Shown: positions 27,242-35,925 of the stretch, piece after piece | Numbering within the stretch: the stretch's first letter is position 1 | Layout of the letters: each line of letters starts with the position of its first letter | Assembly (NCBI GenBank): GCA_964372095.1 | Contig: CAYJPV010000004.1 | Location: 238,570-302,569, forward strand | Length of the DNA stretch: 64,000 nt | Source of the DNA: CAYJPV01 sp964372095 | GTDB lineage: Bacteria; Acidobacteriota; Vicinamibacteria; Vicinamibacterales; JAKQTR01 | Reading direction: 5' to 3' | Program-made: the position numbers and the translations under genes | Notes under the pieces: model-generated | Database searches by the model: none | Told to the model about the DNA's origin: nothing | The model's input: only the letters and a program-made list of their open reading frames with translations

Positions 27242-27471
27242 ATGTCGCACAGGCACGCTCCGACAATAGGGAACGATGCGCCCGGTATGGCCGGCCAACG
27301 ATCGCGCAATGACAACGGTCGACTCCGCGAGAAGCGGGGCGATACCCATGCGGGCACGATCGAACAGCAGTATCACGTTGACCTGGCGTCCGGAGCGACA
27401 CCCATCTCGACACCGTCCTCAAGCGTGAGGGTGTCGAGTCGCTGAACGACCTGATCAACAAGAAGCAGTAG
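27242..27471 (+). pseudogene. Small conserved-looking gene with a one-base frameshift
   Basis: Behind GGGAGGAACTC an ATG opens a frame that reads SHRHAPTIGNDAPG, then GRLREKRGDTHAGTIEQQYH and VDL, and then turns into a Ser-rich tail. One base (about 27384) is missing: in the +1 frame the sequence goes on as GVRSDTHLDTVLKREGVESL and NDLINKKQ, ending at TAG 27469-27471. Together they would make a ~76-residue charged protein. It follows the DUF6527 gene by 53 bases in the same direction. Sequencing error, mutation or programmed slippage are all possible; no slippery heptamer is obvious. Confidence 0.7.
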
Positions 27472-27649
27472 ACTGAGCGAGCGAACGGAAGATTCGGCAT
27501 CACCGCGGAGCCAGCATCCCGAAAGCAATGTCATCGCGTCCACGGCCACGCGACTGGTCCTCAGGAGCCGATGGCCGGTGTTTGCAGGAGCAACTGGTCC
27601 TGCCGACGCTAGTCTCCATCAACACCGGTTGGATGTTGTCCCGTCGCTC

Positions 27650-27822
27650 GTCTCCAATATGTCTCCACGACCGAGGGAGAACCCTGAGGACTGCGGGGGA
27701 CTGCTGTGCACAACTCGACGCCTGTAACTGCCTGAAACTCGCACCCTTAGAGCCAGAAGTCGCGCGCCATCAACCACTTAGAGAAACGCGTGATTAGGGT
27801 TCGAATCCCTCTCTCTCCGCCA
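27650..27822 (+). repeat. att-like direct repeat A ending in a tRNA 3' end
   Basis: This 173-base stretch matches 40549-40721 closely. It ends with the T-arm and acceptor strand of a tRNA (GGTTCGAATCCCTCTCTC, then TCCGCCA), most like tRNA-Ser. The 5' half of a tRNA is absent. The pattern is that left by tyrosine integrases that use a tRNA 3' end as attachment site. Confidence 0.75.
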
Positions 27823-28267
27823 GCTCACGCCATAAGTCCTTATTCCATATATACTTACGGTCCTTACGCGAGAGGGTAGAATTCCCTCGGCCCCTCGATC
27901 CTCGGAATCCCCGCCTGTCAACAACATCTCTCGGTGGCGACGCGTGTTCCGAGACCCGTCTCCACAGTGTCTCCACGATCGTGGCGGGAATCAAGCAACT
28001 GAACGGCAGTTCCGAGAGCCGCGCGGCTCAGGTGCACCTACCGCCGGAAGTCTCCCCTTCGTTGACGGGCATTGGTAAACTGCTCATGGCTCTGACGTTG
28101 GTCCTTTACCGAGACAGCCCCAAGGTTGAGCCGGCGGCCCCAGACCTGCCCTAACGATCGCGTGCCGTCGAGGGTTTGAGATCCAATCGGACTTGGGCGG
28201 CGATTTGCTTTCGGCACGCCCTTGCATCGTGGCCGAAGCATGTGTCAAGCACGCATATCAGACGTCA
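27823..28267. other. Gap between att-like repeat and NACHT gene
   Basis: No supported gene. It includes a further GTCTCCAC-type stretch near 27958-27977 that recalls the start of the att-like repeat. Confidence 0.4.
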
Positions 28268-29620
28268 ATGAGCGCCCCTGACACTCCGTCGAATGCGGCA
28301 TCTCGCGGCGCTCTGGGTGGCGCCGCAGACGAACTTGGCGGCGACTTGCGTGCATCAGTCGCCGCATGGGTTGTGTCGTTCGGCTTGGCCGGTCGCCCGC
28401 TGCCAGTTGGGGAGTTGCCGCAAGATCAATCATCTATCCCTGTCGCTGTTCGACTCGAGTCAGACGCGCCCGTCGATGACATTCAGGTTGATCTCCGTGG
28501 GGGCGGCCGCGTGTTTGTCCAGGTGAAGTCCGGCGTCTCCGTTAGCGAGTCGGATCCGACCTTCGCGTCGGTTCTCCGGCAGTTTTCGGTTGCTGTCAAA
28601 GAGCTGCACCTCGACATCGGTCGCGACCGACTCGTTCTGGCTGTTGCGAGGCAGACGGGGCCGCTCGGCTCTCTGTTCCTTGCTTGGCAGCGTTCCAAGA
28701 CTTCCTTCGCGGGACAGCCGACCGGACGGGAGCAGAAGGTGCTGGCGTTAGTCGACGAACTCACTCCGACCTTGAGCGCGCCGGAACACGAAGTGCTACG
28801 GAGGGTTGCCTGCGGCGTCGAGTTCACTACGAATAGCGAGGTCGCAGCGCAATCGGTGCTCGCTTCTGCCGTGGTAGCGCCGAGCGATGTCGTACGGGCG
28901 TTCCGGGAGCTAAAGGCCATTTCCCGAGACCTCGCCAAGCACCGACTAGGACTTCGTATCGAAGAGTGGGCCGAGCGACTGGCCCGCAGCAAGATCGGCT
29001 TGACGTGTGATCCCAACGGCTCGGAGGCCGCTCGCGGGGAGGCACGGCGACGGGCTGTCCGAAGGTACCGGGCGGATCTTGTTCGGCAGGCCATCACTCT
29101 AGACCTCCGGCCGCTGGGCGCAGCCGTCGCCCCAATCAGGCACCGGCTGGGTGGTTTCAGGGTGCAGGAGGTAAACAGGTCATCAAAGTCGTCTCGCGAC
29201 GAACGTGCGCTTGAGGTTGTCGCGAGACGTCGGGGACGCATTCTCCTGCTGGGGCTGCCCGGCAGCGGCAAGACCACGGCGTTGCGTCATCTCGCTGCTG
29301 AGTGGGCGCGTGATCTTGACGATCCGATTCCGGTCCTCGTGAGCTTACGCGACGTAGTACGACTCCTCGCTAGCCAACATCCGTTCGATGCGTTCATCCA
29401 AGCCGCTCTTCTGAACGTAAGAGCGTTCGACCGACCGCTACTTGCCGAGGAGTTCCGAGCCAGGGCTACCGATGGCCGCCTCGCCTTTCTGCTCGACGCG
29501 TTGGACGAGACTCGCGAAGCGCGGTTTCGCGTCGTTCAGGCTACTGAACTTGTCCTACGCGAGCTTCATCGAGATGCTACCGTCGTCTTGACAACACGCG
29601 ACAGCGGATATGCAGCGGCG
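28268..29620 (+). pseudogene. Nuclease-NACHT defence gene, 5' part (split by transposon)
   Basis: The first 451 codons of a ~1207-residue protein. Residues ~1-130 hold a predicted Cap4-like/PD-(D/E)XK nuclease core: Asp-Asp in VDDIQVDLRGGG and the QVK of RVFVQVKSG. The NACHT NTPase follows, with Walker A GLPGSGKTTALRHLAAEW (~residue 329) and Walker B RLAFLLDALDE (~403). The gene stops inside TTRDSGYAAA, where a transposon is inserted after the 5-bp target CGGCG. Joining 29620 to 35926 restores the frame (GYAAA then STLKMEQFRLRPF). ATG 28268 is preferred over 28193 because the conserved N-terminus starts there. The family senses phage and degrades DNA (Avs/NLR-like); this copy should be inactive. 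Confidence 0.85.
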
Positions 29621-29778
29621 TGTTGTCTTTCACGCTATTCCACTGACGGTTTCTCACGGTCTTTCCTGACTTCCTGACGGCGTGTTGTTGTCCGTCTTCA
29701 CATTCGGCCGAGTCGGCCGTGCGGGTGGATTGCGGATGGGGCGGTGCGCGGATCGCGTTTACCGCGTACGCTCCCGCC

Positions 29779-29822
29779 AGGACGAGGGCGGGGGCCGGCA
29801 TCGGCCGGCCCCCCGTCCTGCG
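29779..29822 (-). terminator. Large GC hairpin after the transposon ATPase gene
   Basis: GGGGGCCGG (29790-29798) pairs with CCGGCCCCC (29805-29813), and the outer arms CAGGACG and CGTCCTG extend the stem. It lies ~70 bases beyond the stop of the leftward ATPase gene, so a transcription terminator is likely. No T-run follows. Confidence 0.55.
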
Positions 29823-29891
29823 CGAGTCCGTCGGGACGCTCGGGTCGCTCGCCAGCGGAGCCCTATCCTTCCCGACGGCGAGGCGCGTCGG

Positions 29892-30016
29892 TCAGGCCAC
29901 TTCGGGGAGGGCGGCCTGGAGATGATCCGCGGTGGCGATCTTCGCCTTGGTGATCGCGGCGGCGAGCAGCGTGTGGTGCGCGAGCAGATTGATCTTGCGC
30001 GGCAAGCCGGAGGTGG
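29892..30016 (-). pseudogene. ExeA/TniB-like ATPase, 3' fragment
   Basis: Read leftward, it encodes ATSGLPRKINLLAHHTLLAA and then ITKAKIATADHLQAALPEVA before the stop at 29892-29894. This is the C-terminal lid domain of ExeA/TniB-type AAA ATPases. The rest of the gene is at 33054-33726. The two parts join in frame once the IS21-family element and one copy of CCTGAA are removed, giving a 265-residue protein. Confidence 0.87.
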
Positions 30017-30090
30017 CCTGAATGTACGCGAGCGCGTGAAACCGCGTAATTCTGGACGTCTTGTCGACGGCGGCCGGTGGCCGGCGGGCG

Positions 30091-30867
30091 TCACTTGGCC
30101 GCCCGTCGCTGTTTCTGCTGCGTGTCGGCTTCGCGGCGGCGGTAGCTCTCGCCTTCGATCGCGATGATCTCGGCGTGGTGGGTCAAGCGATCGACGAGGG
30201 CGACGGCACAGCCGGCGTTGGGAAAGACACTGTCCCAGTGCTTGAAGGCGAGGTTCGTGGTCAGCACGACGGACTTCTGCTCGTAGCGCCGGCTCACGAC
30301 CTGGTAGAGCAAGTCGGCGGCCCGGGCGTCGTAGGACAGATAGCCAATCTCGTCGATCGCGAGCAGGGTTGGGCGGGCATAGTGCCGCAGGCGGCGCTCC
30401 AGCGCGCGTGACGTCTCCTGGCCGTTGAGGTCGAGGAGCAGTTCGGAGGCGGTGACAAAGAGGCCGGCGTGGCCGGCGAGCACGGCCTGGTGGACGAGGT
30501 TCTTGGCGAGCATGGTCTTGCCGAGGCCCTGGGCCCCGACGAGGATCACGTTCTCGCCCTGGGCCAGGAAGTCGAGCGTGAGGACCCGCTCCAGCGTGGG
30601 GCGCGGCAGCACCTTGGGCCAGTCCCATTCCCAGTCGGCGAGCGGCTTGAAGCGGCCGAGGCGCGCGCGCTTGAGCCGCCGTTCGACACTGCGGCGCGCG
30701 CGGTCCTCGAGTTCGGCGGTGATGACGGCTTCGAGGACCTGCAACGGGCTCCAGCGGTGGCGCGTGGCGCGGGCAATCAGATCATCGACATCGCCCGCGA
30801 CGCGATGGAGCCCCAGGCGGCGCAGGTTACTCGGCAAGGTCGTCGGGGTTGGGGCCGCGGAGGGCAT
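30091..30867 (-). CDS. istB: IS21 helper ATPase IstB
   Basis: 258 residues. AAA+ ATPase with Walker A GAQGLGKTMLAKNL (~residue 98) and Walker B LLAIDEIGYL (~160), and the IstB signatures DFLAQGENVILVG and RRYEQKSVVLTTN. IstB assembles on DNA and directs the IstA transposase. ATG 30867 has GGAG seven bases ahead and overlaps the end of istA, giving translational coupling. An in-frame start at 30912 lies deeper in istA and lacks such a site. Confidence 0.93.
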   Translation of the reverse strand: MPSAAPTPTTLPSNLRRLGLHRVAGDVDDLIARATRHRWSPLQVLEAVITAELEDRARRSVERRLKRARLGRFKPLADWEWDWPKVLPRPTLERVLTLDFLAQGENVILVGAQGLGKTMLAKNLVHQAVLAGHAGLFVTASELLLDLNGQETSRALERRLRHYARPTLLAIDEIGYLSYDARAADLLYQVVSRRYEQKSVVLTTNLAFKHWDSVFPNAGCAVALVDRLTHHAEIIAIEGESYRRREADTQQKQRRAAK

Positions 30868-32326
30868 CGTAGGTCTCCAGCTTGTGCGTGGCCACGGAGA
30901 GGTCGCGGACACCCGGGCGGTCCGGGAGGATCACCGGCATCGGGGGGACGCGCGTCCGCTGTCGCCGCCGCGTTTCGAGGATGTGCGCGATGGCGTCGGC
31001 CCCGAGGGCCTGTCGCTCCAGCGCGAGCGTCAGGGCGGCGGTGAGCTCGTGCGGGCCGTAGTCGTCGAGCAGGGTCTGCAGCCGGAGCAGATGCGGCCGC
31101 AGCGCATCGCCGCGGGCCGCGAGCTGCTCGAAGAGCGTGGTGGTCAGCGGCACGGCGAGTCGCAGCCGGTCGCGGGTCGTGCCGGCCGTCGCCGCGCCGG
31201 TGGCGGCGACGAGCCCGGCCACGTGCGCCGGGTCTTCGATCGTCTGGGCGGTGTCATAGCTGCGCGCGTGGCGGGCCAGCTCGTCAGCGCCGTCCACCAC
31301 GCGGACGACGGTGGCGCTGGCGATCAGGGTGAGCGGGCGGCGGACGTGGGTGTGGGGAATCGAGTAGCGATTCCGGTCGAAGGCGACGTAGGGCTGCTTG
31401 CGGGCGCTGACGGCGCGCAGCGCGTCGGTTTCAAACGGATGCGCGGGCAGCGGAAGCAGACGCGCCTGCTCCTCCGCGAAGACGGCGGCGACGGTCCGGT
31501 CCCGTTGCTCCGGATGCGGCCGCTGGTGCGCCAGATCATCCCGCCAGCGCCGGAATTGCGCATTCAGGTCGTCGACATCGCGAAACGTCCGGGCCGCAAA
31601 GAAGGCATCGCGGAGGTAGCGGATCTGGCGCTCGACCTTGCCCTTTTCATTCCCGCGTCCGGGCGTACAGGGCCGCGGCGCAAAGTGGTAGTGCCCGGCG
31701 AGGTCGAGGAGGCGCGGATGAAAGCGGATGGCCGTGCCCTGGCGCTCCAGCACGGCGCTCTTGAGGTTGTCGTACACCAGGGTGCGGGCCGATCCGCCCA
31801 GCGCGTCGAAGGCCTCGACATGCCCGCGCAGGAAGCTCTCGAGCGTCTGGTCGAGCGTGAAGAGCGCAAAGATGGCGCGCGAGTACGACAGGACCATGAC
31901 GAAGCCCGACAGCGGCCGCGTGCCCCGCCCGATGCGGACGGTGCCGAAGCTGCCCCAGTCGACCTGGGCTTCTTCACCAGCCAGGACGGTCAGGCGCCGA
32001 TAGACGGGCGCGGCGATCTGCGGCCGCAGCAGGCGGACCAGCCGTCGCACTTGCGTCGGCGAGCCGGCATACCCCCGGAGCCGCAGCATTTCGTGGAGCC
32101 GCGTCGCCCGCAAGCGCGGGTACTGGGCGAGCGTGTCCCGCAGAAATGGGACGTACGGGTCGAGCCGCGAGGGGCGACAGGCCCCGCGCCGGACGGCGCG
32201 CGTGTCGGCCAGGGCCGCGCGCACGGTGTCATGATGGACGGCGAGCTGGGCGGCGATCGTGCCGACTTTCCAGTGTTCGCCGTAGTAGAGGCGCCGAATC
32301 TCGGCGTGTTGCGCGGGCGTGATCAT
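30827..32326 (-). CDS. istA: IS21 transposase IstA
   Basis: 499 residues. The N-terminal helix-turn-helix is ITPAQHAEIRRLYYGEHWKV. The DDE triad is in EAQVDWGSFG, LVYDNLKSAV and GNEKGKVERQIRYLR, typical of IS21. The C-terminal domain is a beta-barrel/helical region. It cuts and joins the element ends. The frame opens at 32443, but ATG 32326 has GGAG at 8 bases and the family N-terminus begins there. A long ORF on the opposite strand (30425-33058) is a GC-rich shadow and is not annotated. Confidence 0.94.
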   Translation of the reverse strand: MITPAQHAEIRRLYYGEHWKVGTIAAQLAVHHDTVRAALADTRAVRRGACRPSRLDPYVPFLRDTLAQYPRLRATRLHEMLRLRGYAGSPTQVRRLVRLLRPQIAAPVYRRLTVLAGEEAQVDWGSFGTVRIGRGTRPLSGFVMVLSYSRAIFALFTLDQTLESFLRGHVEAFDALGGSARTLVYDNLKSAVLERQGTAIRFHPRLLDLAGHYHFAPRPCTPGRGNEKGKVERQIRYLRDAFFAARTFRDVDDLNAQFRRWRDDLAHQRPHPEQRDRTVAAVFAEEQARLLPLPAHPFETDALRAVSARKQPYVAFDRNRYSIPHTHVRRPLTLIASATVVRVVDGADELARHARSYDTAQTIEDPAHVAGLVAATGAATAGTTRDRLRLAVPLTTTLFEQLAARGDALRPHLLRLQTLLDDYGPHELTAALTLALERQALGADAIAHILETRRRQRTRVPPMPVILPDRPGVRDLSVATHKLETYDALRGPNPDDLAE

Positions 32327-33053
32327 CGCGAGTCTCCAGGGACACGCGACGGACCGGCCAGTGCGGTCGGAGGAGCCACCCGCTTTGGCGGCCACAGGCG
32401 ATACAACGCGCCGCCCCCGGACGGGGGCCGGTCGGCCCGACATCCGTCGTCGTGTCCGCAGGCAGTGTGGGGGATGCGCGGAGGCCCGCGGAAGTCTGAT
32501 CCCTCACGCGGGCGCGATACGCGCGCTGGTGATCGCGGTGATCAAGCCGCCCCTCGGGACTGCGCCGATGGCGGGCCCGGGCCTCCCGGACCGAGGCGCC
32601 GCGCGCGGCCTGCCGACACGCCGCCGAGCAGAAGGCGTGCCCCCGGTCACAGGACGGGCAGATCGCAAACAGGCGGTGACAACGCCGGCAGGTCTTCTGA
32701 CGAAGGGCGAGGTCCATGCGTCGGAGCTCGAGGCCCCGACTGGACAACCACCCGAAAACGTGGGACAACGGGCGTGACTGGCTCGGACGTCGGAGCCCGG
32801 GTCGGTCACGAGGGGCCGGAGTACCAGTCCGGTCCCTCACCCTCGCCAGTCTCTTCAGCCTATCCCAGACCGCCCGTGGACGCTGCCCGACCTGTGGACG
32901 CGCCGACGCGCCCACGAGGTCGTTGGAACCGCGCGGCGCGCGGTCCCACAGCGCCCACCGGCCATCACCGGCTTCTCGTGATCAGAAAGACCCAGACCAG
33001 ACCGTCAGACCGAGACGTGTCCAGAATTACGCACTTTCACGTGAGCGCCTACA

Positions 33054-33726
33054 CCTGAAAGAGGGCCTCCTCGGCGGCGGGCTCGAAGAGCGGGACGGTG
33101 GCGCCCGCGAGGGTGAGGCGGTGCGTGAGGTAGGCGGGCAGTTCGTCGCGGGTGAGCGGCGCATGGTGATAGCGGACGACGATGCGTTGGGCGAGCGCCT
33201 CGTGGACGGCCATCGTCAGCCGGCGACGCAATTCGGTTTGGCCGAGCAGGAGCAGGCAGAGGCGGTTCTCGGCGTCCATCTGGTAGTTGGTCAGCAACCG
33301 GAGATCTTCGAGGACCTCGGCGCGCAGATGATGCGCCTCGTCGACGACGAGGATCGGGCGAATGCGCGCGTCGGTGCAGAGGCGCGACACTTCCGTTTTG
33401 ATCTGGCGATAGAGGGCGGCGCGGGAGCGCTCGACGGCCAGCCCCATCTCCCAGGAGATGGTTTTGTAGAGATCCATGACGTTGCCGGTCGAGAGCGCGA
33501 CATAGATCACGCGATAGAGGCCCGTGTGCAAGCGGGTGAGCACGCGGCGACAGGCGCAGGTCTTCCCGCTGCCGCTGTCGCCGGTGACCAGGCCGATCCC
33601 GCGCAGGTCGAGCAGGTGCGTCAGCCGGACCTCCAGTTCGCGCGCCGGGCTCGAGAGGAAGAGATCGTCGGGCGCGATCTCGGGGCTGAAGGGATGACCG
33701 GTGAGACCGAAGTGTTTGCGGTACAT
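33054..33726 (-). pseudogene. ExeA/TniB-like transposon ATPase, 5' part (split by IS21)
   Basis: The frame starts at 33726 (YRKHFGLTGHPFSPEIAP, the usual ExeA-type N-terminus). It has Walker A TGDSGSGKTC (~residue 50) and Walker B ILVVDEAHHL (~115), then runs into the IS21 element after EEALF. Without the insertion it reads EEALFQATSGLPRKINLL into the 29892-30016 fragment. The intact protein would activate the DDE transposase and choose targets, as TniB/MuB do. It starts 2 bases after the transposase stop. Confidence 0.88.
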
Positions 33727-33728
33727 GG

Positions 33729-35060
33729 TCAGAAGTCCTCATCGAAGCGGCGCAAGGCCAAGCCGGCGGGCGGCGGCGTCGCTGGCGCGGTGGGCGTGAG
33801 ATTCTTGGTACCGTGGTCGCGGCGGACGAAGCAATTGGCGTAGGCATCGACGGGCTTGGCGATGTCGATCACGCGATCGCGGAAGAGCACGGTGATGCCG
33901 CGCGTGGCGCGGACCGGGTCGTAGCGCAAGGTCACGGTTTCTCCGACCAGCGACGCGTCGACTTCGTACACCACGCCCCGCAGACTGACCGTGCGATCCT
34001 TCTGCACCTTGCGCTTCTCCTCGAAGAGGAAGAGCTCGTCGAGGTGATCGGGTGGCAGCGCGAGGCCGCCGGCCGTGGCGGCCCACCGCGCGAGCGGCGT
34101 CTCGCCCTCGAGCCCGCGATGCGGGGACTCGTGATACTCATCCTCGAGCCACGCCCAGAGGCGGCGATTCAGCGCCTCCAGACTGCGCGTGTCCGCCTCG
34201 ACGAGTGTGGGCAGGAGCTGGGCCCGCGTGGTCCGAAAAAATCTTTCGATCTTTCCCTTCGCCTGTGGCTGGTACGGTCGGGCGTGGATGAGGGTCACGC
34301 CCAGTTTGGCGCAGACCAGGGCCAGGTGCCGCGAGCGATACGCGCTGCCGTGGTCGACGTAGAGTCGCGCGGGTACGCCGCGGCGCTGGATCGCGCGGGC
34401 GAAGACCGGCAGAAACGCGGTGACCGCTTCGCTGCGCGCGAAGGCCGCGTGCGGGATGACGCGCGTCGCGTCGTCCAGACAGGCGATCAGATAGGTCTTG
34501 TGCCGGCGCCGATCGTCCTCGTCGAGGACACTCGGGCCGTGCATGACATCGCTCATCCAGAGATCGTTGGCGAGCGCAAAGGCAAAGCGGCGGCGGTCCT
34601 TCGTGGTCGGGGTCTCCGGGGCGCGCGCCATCAGGCCGTGGCGCGTGAGGAGGCGATGCACCGTGGCCGGGGCCAGGCCGAGGTCGGCCGGAATCAAGCC
34701 GCGCTGGCGCGCGGTGGCGATCAGCATCAGCACGCTGAAGGTCGGCGCCTCTTCCTTCAGCGCGCAGAGCGCGTCGGCGACGGCTTGGGGCACCACGCGG
34801 GCCCGGCCGACATCTCGCCGCGGCCGGGGCTTGAGCGCATCGAAGCCCCCGCGGCGATAGGCGTAGAGCCACTCGCGCAGCGTCCCCGGCGCGACGCGCC
34901 GGCGTGTCGTCCCCGGAATCTCGTACTCCCGGTCGGCCTTCTCGTCGAGCCGGGCATGGAGCGAGCGGTCGCCGGGGCGCACGTCGCGCAGATCGGCGAT
35001 CAGGCCGTAGCGAAACAACGCCACGGTCTCAGCATGCGTCGCGAAATCGGTCGGTGGCAT
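33729..35060 (-). CDS. Mu/TniA-like DDE transposase
   Basis: 443 residues. The N-terminus has a helix-turn-helix (RRVAPGTLREWLYAYRRGG). The integrase core carries Asp in LWMSDVMHGPS, Asp in LYVDHGSAYRS and Glu in QAKGKIERFFRT. A Mu C-terminal-like domain follows (RTVSLRGVVYEVDASLVGE). It catalyses the movement of the 29621-35920 element together with the ExeA-like ATPase. AGGAGG lies 4-5 bases before ATG 35060. Confidence 0.92.
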   Translation of the reverse strand: MPPTDFATHAETVALFRYGLIADLRDVRPGDRSLHARLDEKADREYEIPGTTRRRVAPGTLREWLYAYRRGGFDALKPRPRRDVGRARVVPQAVADALCALKEEAPTFSVLMLIATARQRGLIPADLGLAPATVHRLLTRHGLMARAPETPTTKDRRRFAFALANDLWMSDVMHGPSVLDEDDRRRHKTYLIACLDDATRVIPHAAFARSEAVTAFLPVFARAIQRRGVPARLYVDHGSAYRSRHLALVCAKLGVTLIHARPYQPQAKGKIERFFRTTRAQLLPTLVEADTRSLEALNRRLWAWLEDEYHESPHRGLEGETPLARWAATAGGLALPPDHLDELFLFEEKRKVQKDRTVSLRGVVYEVDASLVGETVTLRYDPVRATRGITVLFRDRVIDIAKPVDAYANCFVRRDHGTKNLTPTAPATPPPAGLALRRFDEDF

Positions 35061-35100
35061 CGATCCTCCTTGACCGTCAACGGGCGGTCAGGCGGGATCC

Positions 35101-35730
35101 TCAGCCAGACGGCCCCGTCCGGTCAGCCCCCATCGCGTGTTGGCGGGCCGGCGCGCGGATCGGCTGCCGGATCGGCCGCGGGCCGAATCCGACGGGCGGA
35201 GGGAGGAAGACGAGGTGAGACGCCACGCGGCCCCGCAGTGTGACCAGCACCCGATCGGTGCGCCACGCGTGGCCGAGCGTCACCAGCGACGCGTCACCGA
35301 TCCCCACGCCCGGGAGCAGGCTGGCGGCGATCACCAGCGCGGCCCGGATCAGGGACAACCGACGACGAATCCAGCGGACGGCCGAGGGCAGATCGATGTC
35401 GGGGCGCAGCGTATCGGCCGCCGCTTCAATACTGCGCGCCGCGGCGACCAGTGTCACCACGTGTTCGAGATCGTCCAGGTCGCTCGGAAAGCGACTGGCC
35501 AGACAGTCCGGAAGCAGGCTGAACGTCTCCTGGGCGCGGGGACAGTAGTAGCGCGCGACCTGCATGCCGGCCGGTGTCTTGCGGGAATAGGTGCCATGCC
35601 GCGCGAAGCCACACCCGCCGCGGGGATGCCGCGGACACGTCGACAGACTTGCCTTGGCCCAGGCACGTTGGGCAACATAGGCCTCGCTGGTCAGCGGAGT
35701 CTCGTGACGCAGTTGCACCAGCCTGCGCAC
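35101..35730 (-). CDS. Zn-binding transposon accessory protein
   Basis: 209 residues, first gene of the transposon operon, 40 bases before the transposase gene. The N-terminal part has CPRHPRGGCGFARHGTYSRK and ARYYCPRAQETFSLLPDCLA, a zinc-binding domain of the kind found with Mu-like transposases in similar elements. The middle is helical with a basic patch (RWIRRRLSLIRAAL). The last ~35 residues are Pro/Arg-rich. A DNA-binding or end-recognition role is inferred. The start codon is uncertain; GTG 35730 is the first in frame. Confidence 0.7.
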   Translation of the reverse strand: MRRLVQLRHETPLTSEAYVAQRAWAKASLSTCPRHPRGGCGFARHGTYSRKTPAGMQVARYYCPRAQETFSLLPDCLASRFPSDLDDLEHVVTLVAAARSIEAAADTLRPDIDLPSAVRWIRRRLSLIRAALVIAASLLPGVGIGDASLVTLGHAWRTDRVLVTLRGRVASHLVFLPPPVGFGPRPIRQPIRAPARQHAMGADRTGPSG

Positions 35731-35925
35731 GCCACGGTGGCCGCCGTGACGAGCACAGCCTCCCTTCCCCGTCGCTGCTCAACCCGACGGCGGGGAAGGT
35801 TCTTATCACAACGGGCCCATCGCCCGCTGCGCACATTACGGCCTGCGATCCGCTGATTCCTGAGCGGCCCATTCCGAGAAGAGTAGGCAGAGGGATTGCG
35901 GTACTACGTGAGAGCTAACACGGCG

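Larger units (their letters stand above)
30023..33053 (-). mobile_element. IS21-family insertion sequence
   Basis: 3031 bp flanked by the 6-bp duplication CCTGAA (30017-30022 and 33054-33059). The terminal inverted repeats are TGTACGCGAGCGCGTGAAA (left) and TGTAGGCGCTCACGTGAAA (right, read inward), each followed by a shared GCGTAATTCTGGAC. It carries istA and istB reading leftward. It interrupts the ATPase gene of the larger transposon, so it arrived later. Both genes look intact, so the element may still be active. Confidence 0.92.
29621..35920 (-). mobile_element. TniA/TniB-type transposon inserted in the NACHT gene
   Basis: The element is flanked by the direct duplication CGGCG (29616-29620 and 35921-35925). 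Its ends are TGTTGTCTTTCACG on the left and, read inward from the right, TGTTAGCTCTCACG, so they are imperfect inverted repeats of TG...CA type. Its genes, all leftward, are a Zn-binding protein, a Mu/TniA-like DDE transposase and an ExeA/TniB-like ATPase. Excision in silico restores the host gene exactly. Its ATPase gene is broken by an IS21-family element, so it is probably no longer autonomous. Confidence 0.88.

Noticed and set aside
27380..27390. Programmed ribosomal frameshift
   Set aside because: No slippery heptamer or strong downstream structure is visible; a simple base loss explains the sequence.
27775..27822. Functional tRNA-Ser
   Set aside because: Only the T-arm and 3' acceptor strand are present here and at 40719-40721; the matching 5' acceptor GGAGAGA, D-arm and anticodon arm are absent.
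30425..33058. 877-residue ORF on the plus strand
   Set aside because: It is antisense to istA/istB, Arg/Pro-rich and without any family motif: a GC-rich shadow.
33813..35243. 476-residue ORF on the plus strand
   Set aside because: Antisense to the DDE transposase, which has all catalytic motifs; composition typical of a shadow frame.
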